A stretch of 64,000 bases of DNA from Mesocentrotus franciscanus (lineage: Eukaryota; Echinodermata; Echinoidea; Camarodonta; Strongylocentrotidae). Each line of letters starts with the position of its first letter. The first letter of the stretch is position 1. Shown piece after piece: positions 11,289 to 24,676 of this stretch. Where the stretch lies: contig CP137674.1 of assembly GCA_037976565.1 (NCBI GenBank), positions 32,395,047 through 32,459,046 of the forward strand, in the 5' to 3' direction. The translations under genes were made by a program, and so were the position numbers. The notes beneath the pieces are model-generated. The model did not search any database. It saw nothing but the letters and a program-made list of their open reading frames with translations, and was not told where the DNA came from.

Positions 11289-13859
11289 CACTATCCAGGG
11301 ATGTGCAAATACCTCCTTCTCTCGGCAAATATTTTTGTTGTCTCCCTTCCATTAATCTATGAGATCTGGAGCATATTCTTCGCTCCCTAAAGTCTTTTGA
11401 CCTTCACCCCTCCCCCTCTTTTCCACTGGAAATTTCAACATCAGTGAATTTAATATGTTCTTATAAAAGTACTTTTATTTTTTTGGCAATAAATATCCCT
11501 TTTCTTGTTTGTCTGAGTATTCCTACTTTCATATTCATTGTGCCCGTTCTTATTTCACCCTTAAAAATCTTGGGGCTTTCATCTGTTTTCGCCTTTTCCA
11601 TTGCAGCCTCAGTGTACTTTTTAAATCTCCGTCATACAGGGATGCTTTGTATAAATACCTTTATTTTGGGAAAGATAACCCCCTTGTTCCCGTTTGCCTA
11701 GATCGTCCTTTCATGAACCTCCAGCCTGTTCTTCGTACCTCACTCTTGTTGGCTTCCATCTTAATTGTTTCCCCTCTTTTCCAGCCTCAGTGTTTTTCCT
11801 TTTCTCAGAGGCTAACTTGACACTAACAATATTCATAATAAAATGTCAAGGTTATAATAAATATGATGATTGGCATAATAACAATGTCTATAGCTAGCGC
11901 CAATCTCTTCCTCCCAATAGGCAATATAAATGTGGATCTTTTTATTAAGAGTATAAACGTCCACACTTATGGTTATAGGAGTAACAAACAAAATTTTCAA
12001 CTGGAAGAAAATTTACAATTATATTGCATTGTGAAAGATTTTCAAATATGTTACTAGTTTGTCAATTCATTTTCTGTTCATTTACAAAGTAATGGAATAT
12101 GTTTGTAAATAAGAATGCAGGTCAGTGATAAGTCATGTGCAAAGGGGGAAAACCCCGCCTATTTGCGATACATTGTATTTTTTGTACCGAAGAGTGTAAA
12201 TACATCATAAATCTGATGTCACATGTAAATATACGTGTTTTTATTAAGCCAGCTCCTATGATTGCACGTTGGAAAATAAATTGGAAATGAACTTAAAATG
12301 CCCCTTAAACATATCGATGACTCATACAATGTTGTGGGTATGTTTGGGGGCTCGTTCAAGGCTTGTCAGGGGCTCGCCGTGGGAGCTGGCCGGTAAAACA
12401 TCGCTGATTGGCGGATATGGAAAGAACGAGTCATCACAACTTCCTTGACTCATACGAGAGACAGACAGACATATAAAACTAAAATTAGCCTCGAACCATC
12501 GCAGGGGCCTCATTATGCTTAGAGACTCGATGCCCTTTTATGGTATGACAACAGACTTCATGTTGATTAGCTGATATTATGCAATATCGAATGGCTGTCA
12601 CTGATGACTGAGTACTTCTAACATTATAGTAAAAGGCTATAGCAGATCTGTATGCCAAACAATACTACACTATTTGATCACTGAAGAGTGACTGTACTCT
12701 TAATATTACTTCACAAAACTGATACATTCTGCGCATTCTGAATTTCGAAATACAGCAAAAACACAATAAACAAGGAAATATACAATTCATCGAAGTAGAC
12801 AATGCCACTACAATAGACCGTGTCCGAGTTTCTAGTATAAGAGCTGGCGTCGAGTGAAATTTTGCCATGTCGGAGATGCAACGAGTTTTAGATTTTACAA
12901 TCTAATTTCACCTGTTTTAGACAACCGTCGAATAGAAGAAAGGACATGGAATAGTACATTCATTTTGTAAGATCTATCTATTTGAATATAATTATTATTG
13001 CCCAGTATGAACTTACGATCCAAACGAACTAAAAAAATACGTACATCGTTTTTGTCCATTACAATCATGCACCGTTTGAGTTACTTAGCCTTTTTACAAG
13101 CCTATTTAATATGAATGGTCCTAAATGCATTCCTATAGTAAACAAGTGCTATAGCAATCAACTAAATTTTAAAGTCATAATAATACTCCAGATTCTCCTT
13201 TAACGGTGTGTTTGTTTGGGTTGATCAGCCAAAAAGAAAGGGGCAAGGCGGGGGTAAGAAGAAGGCGTTGTCCCGAGTTTGAACGCTGATTGGAGGAAGC
13301 GCTGAGGCCGGTCGGTCATAATATAGTCACGTGCGTGCAAGTTGCGATAACATTCCCATGAGGTAGAGTGCGAAGAAGTTTATTACTTTCTGAAATCTAT
13401 TTTTGTTGTTGCTTCGGAACTGATTAGATCTCAGACTTTCCATGCTTCTTAAAAGAGTACAGACTCATGGATAGAAAATTGATGTTGATCACGTTGATAT
13501 GAAACCCAATTTTCATTCAAATCTTATAGACAATATATTTACATGAAATGGACTGATATTTTGCAATAAATATATGTTAACATTTGTTATTAGGAATTAC
13601 AAATGTTAAATGCAAATCAATCATAGAAATAATGTATGAGAACCCTTGGACTGGGGGAGAGGCGGGTGCATTCTTATTTAGTCTGCCACTATTTAAGCTT
13701 TCTGCATTGACAGGATCTAAATTCACACAAAAGCCTAGTACATGCACCTTCGATTCGAGACTATAATGATACTCGATTCATAACTTCGTATTTTATAAAC
13801 GAAAATTTTACATCTTGGACCAACTAAATTGTCAAAGGGGAATGAAGAAATATCCAGAC
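11289..13859. other. No gene seen
   Basis: Several ORFs of 60-100 codons at 11444-12057 overlap in different frames without domain features. No clear repeat. Confidence 0.6.
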
Positions 13860-13955
13860 AGATAGAGAGAGAGAAAGAGATGAGGGAGAGAGATGAGGGA
13901 GAAAAAGAAAGAGAGGGGAGTTAAGAGAGAGTGAGAGAGAGAGAGAGAGTGAGAG
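13860..13955 (+). repeat. (GA)n-rich purine tract
   Basis: GAGAGA blocks with TGAGGGA and AAAGAA interruptions. Confidence 0.93.
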
Positions 13956-15108
13956 ATGAAACAGAGCCATATCGAATTCAGGTCAATGTCGAGGAGAACT
14001 TCGAAGTCTGTGTTTACAGACCAAAACACATTATTATGGAAAATTTATGTTGGATGGGGATCGGATGGGAGGGGCATGTTCTTTTATTTTTTTTAGATGA
14101 ACCGATAAACTCTCAAAATACAGACATACGTATACAGAAAGTATACCCCCTCTTCATCAAAATCACTAGTACGCGTTCGTTAAATCAAATTGCAACTGCC
14201 TTGAATTTTAAATCCATTTAGTTTCAGGTAAGAATTGCTTAGATTTTAATGATATTTGATAATTGCATCTGTTTTGTTACTGTTTTCTGCCATTACAATA
14301 TGTAATATACAGGAAAATAAAAATGTGCATGAAGATTTCACGGGAATGGCCAAAAAAAAAAAAAAAAATCACGTTTGAATTCATGTAGAATAACCACGTG
14401 TATTTTTAAATTTATCCCGCAATTAAGATTTTAATTTTTATGAATCGTACAATGGACGCTTAAAGACGCATTGTATTCGTGCCAACTAGGAATAGTGTTC
14501 GATGGCATATGCAATATTTTACTCATATCACAATAAATAATCCCATTTTAAGTTTTAGTTTGACTATACAGTGAGACTATAGCTGTGAGAAACCATATCA
14601 GACGGGGCTGCAATCTATACTGGTTGTGGTATGCCTATATATACACAGCATTGAACTTTGCGGGGCGGGTCTGTACAATCAAAACCGGCGTCTTTTTTCC
14701 CACGATGGAATGTGAATATTTTATGATAATCATCTTCCTCATACCACATCCTCCACCACTAAAGGGGGGGGGTCTGCCTTTTTTATTCTTCAACTCCAGC
14801 TCAGCAAATTACGACTGTTTTAGAATTTTGTTGCTTTTTGCTGTCTTTTATATTTATTTATGATGTCTTCAATGTTTTAGGGCCCCGTCCAAAGTTTTGC
14901 TTTTAGAGGTGTGTCCTACAATTATGTTGTATTTTTATGAATGTATTCTTTGAACATTTTAGTCAAAGAATATACTACATCGTCTGTTCATTTATTACTT
15001 GGTATATTTATATGAAAAATAAATGTCTTTATATTGAAATTTAATTTAAGTTGGGTTTGTGTGTGTCGGGGTAGGGGTGGGGGCTTTTGCATAATGTGTG
15101 TTGAGTGC
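13956..15108. other. No gene seen
   Basis: AT-rich with an A16 run at about 14353; nothing coding is recognised. Confidence 0.6.
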
Positions 15109-15276
15109 CAGTGGTGTACAAGGGCACGAACTCACTGAGGGGGGCACCTTGAAAAGATGATAAGAACCCTCCCACAACCTTTCATGACTTCGGTCGCCTT
15201 GTTCGGTCGCCTTTCATATACCTAGCAAAACTAGTGTGCCCCTCTCAATGGCTGAACACACACTACGCCCCTGCTG
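15109..15276 (+). mobile_element. Short TIR element, CAGnGGnGTA ends
   Basis: Left end CAGTGGTGTACA and right end complement CAGGGGCGTAGTG form an imperfect inverted repeat. CAGnGGCGTA-like ends are common in small DNA transposons of marine invertebrates. No target duplication is visible, so the call is tentative. Confidence 0.45.
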
Positions 15277-15479
15277 ATAAAAGGAAAATTGTAACTGTAA
15301 TTGCTTCTAAGCAAGCATACCAGTCTTGAAGCCTGAGGTTCAAAGTCCACGTCTCGGGGAGGTGTAGGGTAGATTTACTGCACACCAGACAGGACAAGTT
15401 TTCTCACTATTGTATGCATGAATATCACAAGATTGTGTATATACTGTATTGTCTGGATCTTCAGATGACTGTGCAGGTC

Positions 15480-15653
15480 ACTCTTCCCCCTCTCCACCAT
15501 CTCATTTTCCCTCACGCCCTCCCACCTCTCCCTTTCCTTTTTTTCCTATTTTTTCTTCTTTCTTTTCTTTCATTAATTCTTTCTCTCTTTCTTTTTATCT
15601 ATCTCTCTCTCTCTCTCTCCCTCTCTTACTTTCTTTCTCTCTTTCACTTTGTC
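15480..15653 (+). repeat. Polypyrimidine tract
   Basis: Mixed CT, TTTC and CCCT runs with short (CT)n cores at 15600-15622. Confidence 0.9.
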
Positions 15654-16116
15654 TTTAACACGCTGCGACGATTTCACGTGATCATGGTGATGTGAACCAC
15701 TCACTGTGCCCCCCTTTACGGCTAAGTTCAAGTTTTCACCGTTGATTTGTTATGATTCAGCATCTTCTGAACACTTACCTCCTACCTTCCATGTGATTCT
15801 ATGATTCAAATGGACTTGACCTATGACCCCTGGCTTCCATAAATCATCACCTCTGTATCTTTCTAGGTCATTTACCTAACAATCTAGGAGTTGAAACAGC
15901 TTGTATATAATTATAGGCTCTCATTTCCCGTAAATGTTTGATGTTTGGAGGAAAAAAAGAAAAGAAAAGAAAAAAAACATGTCTCACGATTCCTCTTCTG
16001 TGGCGGCGTCTATTTTTGTTGTGGGGGTGGGGGTGGCCCCATCCTGATGATCGAATGGGCGGACATCTGGGGTTCATGGTATTCACGTTTCAGCCAAAGA
16101 GAGTAGACATTGCCTA

Positions 16117-16117
16117 A

Positions 16118-16148
<31 letters not shown>

Positions 16149-16161
16149 GCAACAACAACAC
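16117..16161 (+). repeat. (AAC)n microsatellite
   Basis: CAA/AAC repeats with one CAG interruption, about 14 units. Confidence 0.93.
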
Positions 16162-16789
16162 AGAAATACAGGTAGTCGTCTCCCCAAACAAGTATTACTT
16201 TTTAAAGATACTATGTCCCTTTTGCAGTCAACATCAAGTTCTGTAGAACTTTACAGGAATTATGAATATGTCATGTATGTCCTATCTGTGAAATTTAAAC
16301 GTTAGCAGTGTCCTAATATTCAAATTATGCAAGGAAACCCGTTTACTTGCTAGACTTCACTGTCAGACACTATTGAGTGACTGACTAGTTTTTTTCATCT
16401 TTGGTAATGACATACATAAAATGAGCTGTAAAGGGTACATGAGCATTTGTCTACATCAATAACCCACTTCTTGTAATGGTCAAAATTAAACTGATTGAAT
16501 CTTTGCGCAGCATAAAACGCACGACCATTCGGTACAATGGTCTGAAAAATCAGACTATTACTTACTGGCTCTATAGCTCCTAAGTCGATTCGACTTAAAG
16601 ACACTTAAAGACATTTTCAAGCCCCCTTTTTTAAGGAAGTTCTAAATTAGTATTGTCTTTCAAATGCCGTTGGAATTTAAACTTTTCATTTATTTGGCCT
16701 GCAAATGGGACATAGTACCTTTAAACTGTGGTTTCAACTAGGAAGTTTTGAAACCTCATCCTCTCTTGTTTGTCTCTGTCAATAGCCAT

Positions 16790-16845
16790 CTGTATGTCTG
16801 TCTGTCTGTCTGTCTGTGCGTGTGTGTGTGTGTCTCTCTCTCTCA
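16790..16845 (+). repeat. (CTGT)n(GT)n(CT)n compound repeat
   Basis: About six CTGT units, then seven GT, then CT. Confidence 0.93.
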
Positions 16846-17382
16846 GCGCCTCTCATGAGCCTGGATATGTTTCAGAATTTCACTTAGTTTCATTTGTAAT
16901 TCGACAGAGTAGGTATTTAATTTATTGTACTTTTTCTTTTGTTCCGATTATCGGTAAAAAAAATGGATCTACAGACTGATGATACGTCCATTTTTTCTGC
17001 TATGACTCCTCATAATCATATCAGTTTTTGTATCATAACTCAATAATATCACGTGACCTTGCGATTGAAGCAGTGACCCATTTCTTGTGAATGTCCCCAG
17101 CGTGTGAAGCTCCGGTCGTAGCTGGATAGCACTGGACATGACCTGTGAGAGTAACGTGATCATAGCATGATATGATCAGCGGTCAAGAGTTTTCGTGACC
17201 CAGAGTGACCATTTGTAATTCAGCCTAACATGCTAATATCTACAGAAGATAGACGGTGAATGTTTATGCTGAGGACGACTTCACTCGGCCGAGTTTTACA
17301 GGGGAAGTGTGTGGAATCCAAAGACTTTTCAATTTACAGTGGTGGATTTGGGGCCGGGGTACAGGGGATAAGCGCCCCCTCC

Positions 17383-17385
<3 letters not shown>

Positions 17386-17467
<82 letters not shown>

Positions 17468-17472
17468 GAGAG
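17386..17472 (+). repeat. (GA)n tract
   Basis: Two GA blocks separated by AAATGA at about 17430. Confidence 0.97.
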
Positions 17473-17942
17473 GGGGCAACTCCCTTGCTTTCATACTTTG
17501 ACATACACTTGTCGGACGTGTACCCTTGGGAAATTCTCTAACTTTTTATTTTGTTTTGCCGTTTGCTTGTCATATATGCTTTCGACATTGCCTTCCGCCA
17601 CCCCCTCTGCCGTCCCCGTCAAAGAATCCTGTTCCGATTTTCGTATCTATACAAATTTTGGGTATGAATTCCTTATACTCAGATGTGAGAAGGGCGGCTA
17701 GGGCCTACTGCTTACTAATTTAACCTTGCCAAACAAATACCCTGTACAGGATCATTGTAATGAGAAGACCTCGTGAGAAGTTCAATTCAATTCAACATGT
17801 TCAATAAACACATCTATAACCCGTGACATTATGAAAAGGAAATGTAATTTATGAGCAAATAATAGTCATACTCAAATCTCAAAATATAGAAATATGTCAT
17901 TGTTTACATTTTTACCCAGACACTTATCATTTGTATACATTC

Positions 17943-18193
17943 AGTCTGACTGCGTCAGCAAAAAGACTCTAGTTTACATATTGCACTTGCAGGCACAAAT
18001 CCGAGTCTGTCGTAGTGCGTAACAGGGTGTCTAAACATTGAGACTATGCAGACTGCACCCCATAAGCTCTTTATGTAGGCTAGCTGCTCTACTAAGCCTG
18101 ATTTGACACAGCCAGAGACTGGCAGATTTAGGCTCAGCTCAAGGCTTTATGGAACTGTGTTTAAGTGTCAATTAGAGTCTGTGCATGCAGACT
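17943..18193 (+). mobile_element. Candidate small TIR element
   Basis: AGTCTGACTGC...AGACTCTAGTT at 17943-17975 is mirrored by AATTAGAGTCTGTGCATGCA with GACT at 18170-18193. The mirrored parts are interrupted by a few unpaired bases. The interior is unique-looking, without SSRs or ORFs. Confidence 0.35.
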
Positions 18194-18368
18194 AATAGAG
18201 TTTCCTACTAACTGATAGCCTTGAAACATCGGGATGGGGTAGGTTAATCGTGCAAGAATGCCAGGGAAACAGATTGGTTTTCTTTTTTCTTTCTCCTCCT
18301 CCTCCTTTTCACAGACTGCAAGTGACTTGACCCCAAACTTGAGGTGTGTCTCCGAGCAATGACCCCGA

Positions 18369-18371
<3 letters not shown>

Positions 18372-18412
<41 letters not shown>

Positions 18413-18453
18413 AGAAGAAGAAGAAGAAGAAGAAGAAGAAGAAGAAGAAGAAA
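18372..18453 (+). repeat. (GA)n(GAA)n compound microsatellite
   Basis: About 19 GA units followed by about 15 GAA units, pure purine on the plus strand. Confidence 0.97.
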
Positions 18454-18964
18454 CAGGGGTCTATACCAAGGGTATGTGGTTTGACCGAAGTGTTCTTTGG
18501 TATTATGATCATGGACTTACAAATGTCCATGGTATGATAATGGCCTGCATGGTGAGAGGAAGCTCTCTCCTGGGGAATCTGGAGCAAATATTCTGGGAAA
18601 TGACCCCGATACGCGATCAGAATTGTGTCACACTTCAAACCTTTTATACTGCAACTATTTCAAAAGTATCTAACCATCAAAATGAGGACAAACTTTGATT
18701 TTTAATGATACATCTATCTGGAAACACTCGTTCAGTTCAGAGTTAGTGCACGTATTAGCAAAATACTTCACGGTAGCATGACATGGCAAATACTATAAAT
18801 ATCAGACGGATACTGTCAATAAACAACATTTTACATAATTATTATGGAAATGCAAAAATTAGTAAAAATGTGTTCATGCCTTGTATTTTGTTGTGAATGT
18901 GTATGGAGAAGGGGGAGTGACTTGCTGAAATAGTAGCGACTTCATCGACAAGAAAGAGATGATA

Positions 18965-19039
18965 TCTGTTCAGTATTTCATTTGTTTGGAGCAAGAAGGG
19001 CATGCATTAAATGCCCTTCTGGCTCTGAGTCTGAACAGA
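18965..19039. other. Imperfect 75-nt hairpin
   Basis: TCTGTTCAG pairs with CTGAACAGA at the base. A 15-bp stem GAGCAAGAAGGGCAT / ATGCCCTTCTGGCTC (one mismatch) tops it with a 7-nt loop. The internal loop is lopsided (15 versus 5 nt). It could be structured RNA or a decayed foldback. Confidence 0.4.
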
Positions 19040-19459
19040 AGATTTATTCCGCAGTAGTATACGTATTCCTCAGTTCGTGCGCTGTAGCCTGTATGGATAT
19101 AGCTAACCTTGAGGTTTTTATAGTAACATTGAATTTAAAATTAACCTAGCCTTGATTAATTCTAAACATAATATCATGAAGGAGATTGTGACCAGCAAAA
19201 ATTTGATTGATATCATATTCCGTGGGAAAGCGAAACTCACAATATATCACGTGAGACAGCGTGTATAATTATGAATGCGGTTAGAGCTATGCCAGCAAAA
19301 TTTTCTTATTTTTCTATTGGTTGGTAAAAATCTGTAGTCTTTAATCCCAGGTCTTGAATATTCACTTTTAGTTTCGCTTTATTTAAATAGATTGAGTTTT
19401 GGTAGTTGTGAGCTTTCCTATTATCTGTATATCAGTTAGGAAGAATTATCATAGTAGAA

Positions 19460-19882
19460 ATGTCTAATACATAAACTACTCTTACTATGCCTTCATATTC
19501 GAAGTATGGCATGAGATAGATGAATAGTTTGGACCAAACATTTGTGTGTAGTCCCATATACCCATTTATGTGTGAGTGCATAATGATCTTCAGCCCGATT
19601 GTGTCGATTTATTTTCATTTTGATCATTACCTAACCCCACAGTCCTGACAGAGTAAATCAATTCGTGTGTACTACTTGTGTACTAGAGCAGCTATAACTA
19701 GAACAGTTGAAGACAGAAAGTTATGGAGAACTTGTGTGTCAAGGTCCATTTTCACTGTCGCCCATGCAACCGGCCTCTAAGCTATGGGACATACATGTAG
19801 ACAGAATCCACCTTTCTTCATTGCTTCCAGATCGTTTCTTTCACTTCATAATCCCATGACCATTTCTCAACTTTAGCTTTAA
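19460..19882 (+). mobile_element. MITE, family 1, diverged copy C
   Basis: TATGGCATG, TTTGTGTGTAGTCCCATATA, and at the right end CATGACCATTTCTCAACTTT with AGCTTTAA align in order with the MITE at 2050-2441. The middle is about 100 bp longer and the left terminal repeat is not recognisable, so the copy is old. The left boundary is approximate. Confidence 0.65.
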
Positions 19883-21037
19883 ATTTAGTATTATTTCATA
19901 AAAATTTGCGTTCGGTTATTATTATTATAATGACGTAGTGATTATGCAAGTAAAGTGATGCAATGTTTCTATGCTGCTCTAAAACAAGTACCATGTTACT
20001 CACATGACTGCTGACGCAATGATGATCATTAAAATGGACCGTATAATTTTATTTCTTGCCAAATACACACGATCCCTACATAAGTTGATTTCTTTGTGCA
20101 ATGTTATTCCTAATGTAACTTTTCATCTTTTGTAAATTCAATTTGTTTTAATGGCTGCTATTTCGAATGCATGTTCTTTTTAAAATCAGTAAATCAGTTC
20201 AAATCAAATCAAATCAAAATGAAAGATATTAGCAAAGACGTGCAAACGGTCACTTGGGCTTTGCTTTATTTTATTTCTGAATGACCATACATTCCATAAT
20301 ATACAGTCATGTCTCCATCTCCTTTCTCTGCTTATGTTCCTTCCTTCAGTTTTCACCCAATATCTGGTTTTTCTCTTCCTCTATCTCTCCGGTACTACTG
20401 TTGTTGTAAGTTTTTCTTCTCCTAGTCATGCACATGTAACTATGTTTATGTTAGGCCTATACCATTTTGTACTCATGTTCAATTGTGTGTTGTATTTATT
20501 CCTGATTTTGTATAAATTGATAGTATGTTAATTGACGTTATATATATATTTGCAGAAAAAGCCGGAAAGTGATTTTTATGCCATGTTATTTTGTGCATGA
20601 TTAATAAATTTGAATTGAATTAAATTGAATTGATAATGATGAAGAGAACTATGCCGATTGTGATTGACCTAGAATTTAGTTTGCTTGCGGGCTGTTCTTT
20701 GTTATTGTCTAGGCCTAGTCAAGCACAACCTGACTAACCAGTAGACAAATAATTATATACCCGGTATACTACGAAATATACACACTGAGATATTTGAATA
20801 AATATGAATTCTATTGACGCAGTTAAGTGGAAACGACTATTACTATATGAATGAAATCGTTGAATGGAAAAGCAAAGAAACCGCAGATTTCTATTCATAA
20901 AAGGGGATGTTTGACTATAGTTTTTTTTTAGTCGATGACGATATTTGAGGAAGCAACTCATGTGATTTAAAATGTACGTAACTCAAAAGAGATGCAAGTC
21001 ACATGCACTTTTATTATAACGACTAACAAGATAATTA
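19883..21037. other. No gene seen
   Basis: Short (AATTG)n-like repeat at 20608-20633 and (AAATC)n at about 20200-20215; otherwise unremarkable. Confidence 0.6.
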
Positions 21038-21188
21038 GGTGTAAATGGGTACCTGATATGCTTGAGCGCTAGTTACTTTGGCAGCTCGGCTATGACCATG
21101 CAGGGTAATAATGTGTAAAGCGCCATGAGCGTCAGAACCTGGCGGATACCGGCGCTATATAAATAGCCATAATATTATTATTATTATA
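21038..21188 (+). mobile_element. 5'-truncated SINE
   Basis: It starts GTGTAAATGGGTACCTGATA, like the middle of the SINE at 57702 (GTAAATGGGTACCTGGTA). It continues with GCAGGGTAATAATG and ends GGCGCTATATAAATAGCC plus ATT repeats. The tRNA head is missing, consistent with incomplete reverse transcription. Confidence 0.8.
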
Positions 21189-23332
21189 AGTTGGAGCCTG
21201 ATTTATTTCTACCTTTTGATGTGTCACTGCCGGCTTCTTTGTTGAACTTTTGGGTGAAATGATTTCAATAAATCAGTTCATGAAAGCTACAACAGCCGGA
21301 ATTTGGGATTTTAAAAATTTAAATAATCAGTAAAATTACGATAAAGATCTTCAACGTGATGTAATATTGTAGAGTAAACTAATATAGAAAGTATGTCTTC
21401 TGTAAAACTGTGCGGATAGGTCTGTGCAATGGCGGGGATGTATTTTAGATAATATTGAAGTCCTCGAAACATGTGGAGGATATGCATTGCCTATATGTAT
21501 CCTTGTCATATCAATGGAGCAATGGAATTATTCAAGACTAGAGAAATTAAATATGATAACGTTCATAATGTTTGAGAATTGATTTTTTAAACCGCGCATT
21601 ACATACTCACCAAGGCACGAACAAAAACCGAATCTACTTGAGACTCCTCTAACCATATATAGGCCTATACTTCCTCATCTTGACCTGGATTACAAATTCT
21701 TTTTAAAACCATGCTTCTTTTTCTGAGAAGAAACAGTTTTCAAAACCACTCACTCCCAAAGGCCAGACACGAAGAGTGATTAAAGGGACTATATTTTAAC
21801 AATCGCCTACACTGACCTGAAATCGTACCCTAACTGTTTACTGTTGGGGGTAATTACATCCCAGCTGATTTTTTATTCATTAATTTTATTCGTATACAAT
21901 AATCATCTGGCAAAACAACTAGCAGGCCTAAATGATCTCTGTCTTTTTGTTTCACTCCCACCCCCTCATCTCTCGACGACTCACGCCACTGGTGCTGGTA
22001 TCTCCTTGGTATAGGGTTATTTGTGTATAATTATATGAGATTCCTATGTTTTTCATTTTTCTTTGACTTTCTGAATTTGGTTCTTATAATAATTATTATG
22101 TTCTTTATTTATGTATATTTCGTTTATCTGCGATTGTATTGTTTCATTTTGATGTGATTGGACCCCTATGAAAAACCCTAGGAGTTAAACATATTTTATA
22201 ACTCCTTGGGAAAACAACATTCGTAGGCCTACTGCATTTGTCAGGATGTTCCATCCCATAAGTGGTAAATAAATAAATAACAAATGTAAATAAATTTATT
22301 ATAAGAGAGCAAAGGACATTGATATTGATAGTTGCTGCTGCAAAAAATCACAGGGGAATAATGTAGGAGGAGGAAGGAATGTGGTTGTCTATTGATCCTG
22401 AAGTTTATTAATATGAATAATTCTCTGAAGGATGTATTTTTTTCCAACTTACCGTATCCTCCCACCACGCATGCAGTTCCTTCTAATAGTAATAACATGT
22501 CACAAAATGTTCTCACGATCTAAAATAATAAAACCGTTTATTTCCTCCTTCATCATTATTTTGGGGGGTTTCCCTTTAATTCGATCATCTTCCTGGTTTC
22601 ATTCACAATTTTACTGGCCTTGATCCAGTCTGCCGAATGGCCATACAACTCCAGGAAAAGGAAGTTATCACTTTCGAAAGTTTCCTAATAAAACGTTGTC
22701 TTTGTACATAAAAAATACCAGTTTTGAGGACAAAGTGAAATGACAGTTGCATTATGGATTATATTTAAACTGGTTAAAATATGATATTGGAACGTTTCAA
22801 ACAATAATGTTAGCAATTCTAAAGAGAAACACAACTATGTTATTGTAGTATACGTATATTTCGTTGTCTTCTGAGAGTGTTTCGTTTTCACGCACAATGG
22901 CATGAAGAGAATTGTGCTAAAATTCCCTAACATTATAAAAAAAGTTAACCAGCCGTTTGTTATGATTGATTATCTTGATTCTATCCTAATCACTTTGGAA
23001 TGATCTATTTTTCATAGCTTCCCCCTCCAAAAAGTAGAATAGCACTGAACGCAGGAACTATAGAGTGAGTTTTAATAAACCTGCACAGTTCTTCTAGGTT
23101 TTTCTTTTTGGATACTTCCCTTTTTATGTCTACTTCCCTTTTTATGTCTCTATTCATTTGGACACCTTTTATCTTTCTTTCTCTCTCTGTCTCTGTCTCT
23201 GCTCTTTTATTTCTCTGTCTAATATGCTTTCCCATCATTGTGTCACCCCTCTCCCTTTAATTTCTCTCTCTCTCTCTCTCTCTCGCTCTCCTCTACAGAC
23301 CTCTTTCTCTTCCCTTTCCGTGCTTTATCTCT
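21189..23332. other. No gene seen
   Basis: AT-rich with a CT tract at 23264-23291 and a repeated CTTCCCTTTTTATGTCT at about 23118 and 23136. Confidence 0.6.
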
Positions 23333-23364
23333 CCTGATGACCACTGATGACCACTGATGACCAG
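23333..23364 (+). repeat. Three-copy 11-bp repeat TGATGACCACT
   Basis: TGATGACCACTGATGACCAC followed by TGATGACCAG, directly in tandem. Confidence 0.85.
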
Positions 23365-23721
23365 CGTTTGTCGACCATCAGCTAATTGAAATGACCCCCA
23401 TTTTTAACATCTAACCAATTATAAGATTGTTACAGTAGTGTCAGAAAACGAAATAGAGAGGAAGGCGATATACGGGGCGATATAACGCAAAAATAGGTAA
23501 ACAAATAAACAACCTTGACCGAAATATATTCATTATGTACCTGTAGAGAGATGGTGATTATTCAATAATGATGAATATATCGGAAGGCTACGGAATAGCC
23601 TTGAAAAAATTAGGAACATTTGTGAATATAAGGGGTCATCAAAGGGGAAATTACAAAGAAATTTGTATGCCCCCTTCTTCCTGTCGACAATGATCAAGAC
23701 ATTCTCTTTTTCATTTTCCTA

Positions 23722-23800
23722 CAGCGCGTAGAGATGTTAACAAAATGTATTATGCGCTTTATAAGAACTGTACTATTATTATTATTATTATTATTATTAA
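23722..23800 (+). mobile_element. SINE 3' end with (ATT)n tail
   Basis: AGCGCGTAGAGATGTTAAC followed by ATGCGCTTTATAAGAACTG and about nine ATT units matches the last 80 bp of the SINE at 57702. Confidence 0.7.
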
Positions 23801-24001
23801 GCGGTCCAGAGAAGCATGGACCTACATGTACCTATTAGGAGAGAATGGTATAAAGTAGAGTGTTCTAATTCCCGAATAATCGAATGAAATAGGTACGTGA
23901 TGTAGTGACTGTGATGATTGTTTAGAGTATTGATGATTGATTTGATTTGATTTGATTCATTTATTTATTCACGGTAAAAGCCCAGTTCAGCTGTTTGGCT
24001 G

Positions 24002-24003
<2 letters not shown>

Positions 24004-24096
<93 letters not shown>
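24004..24096 (+). repeat. (ATT)n microsatellite, about 31 units
   Basis: Uninterrupted ATT/TTA repeat. A fragment of the second SINE family lies 100 bp downstream on the minus strand, but no SINE 3' signature directly adjoins, so its origin is unclear. Confidence 0.97.
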
Positions 24097-24097
<1 letters not shown>

Positions 24098-24197
24098 GTA
24101 TTTGGCGTCACTCCTCCCGGTATAACTGATTGGGGATGTGCAGGTGGACCATTACAATGGGGCCATGCATATACAATAAAACATTATCCTATATGTG

Positions 24198-24251
24198 CTT
24201 GGAGACAAACGACCTGAGGACGTGCGGCTTTAGTCCTATCCGAGGGACTTG
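24198..24251 (-). mobile_element. Fragment of the second SINE family
   Basis: The minus strand reads GTCCCTCGGATAGGACTAAA then GCCGCACGTCC and ends near CCAAGCA. It aligns with the body of the copy at 54331-54455. Head and tail are absent. Confidence 0.5.
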
Positions 24252-24544
24252 GGTATTGAGGATTAGGTTTACCATAGGTCACTAGCACATTGACTTGAAT
24301 TTTAATCATAATCAATCCACCGATGTAAATCTAGTCAGAGTCCTAGTTACCTGGACAGCCAATGCAAGGCTGTATCAGGCCTATTGATTGAAATATTGGA
24401 TATTATGATCATGACGATGGTGTGTTCCTATTCAATGACCTCGAACTTCCGTGTTCGAACGTGACTTCCCAATTAGATTTAGCGAGATCGTTTACCCACG
24501 AACGCAATCGATGAACACTGCTCAGGGAATGGGGTTACCTAGAC

Positions 24545-24636
24545 TTTCTCTCCCCTCTCTCTCTCTCTCTTTCTATCTCCCCCATCCTCTCTCCCAATTT
24601 TCTCTCTTTAATTTATCTCTCACTCTCTCTATTTCG

Positions 24637-24672
<36 letters not shown>
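24545..24672 (+). repeat. (CT)n-rich tract
   Basis: CT repeats broken by short AT-containing pieces, with a pure block at about 24645-24672. Confidence 0.92.

Positions 24673-24676
<4 letters not shown>

Larger units (their letters stand above)
15654..17385. other. No gene seen
   Basis: Apart from the AAC and CTGT repeats listed separately, unique-looking DNA. No domain-like ORF. Confidence 0.6.

Noticed and set aside
10935..11390. 151-codon ORF rich in Ser/Leu/Phe/Pro
   Set aside because: Polypyrimidine tract by-product.
15300..15365. Possible tRNA-like head with GGTTCAAAGTCC
   Set aside because: Box B carries an extra base and no credible box A precedes it.
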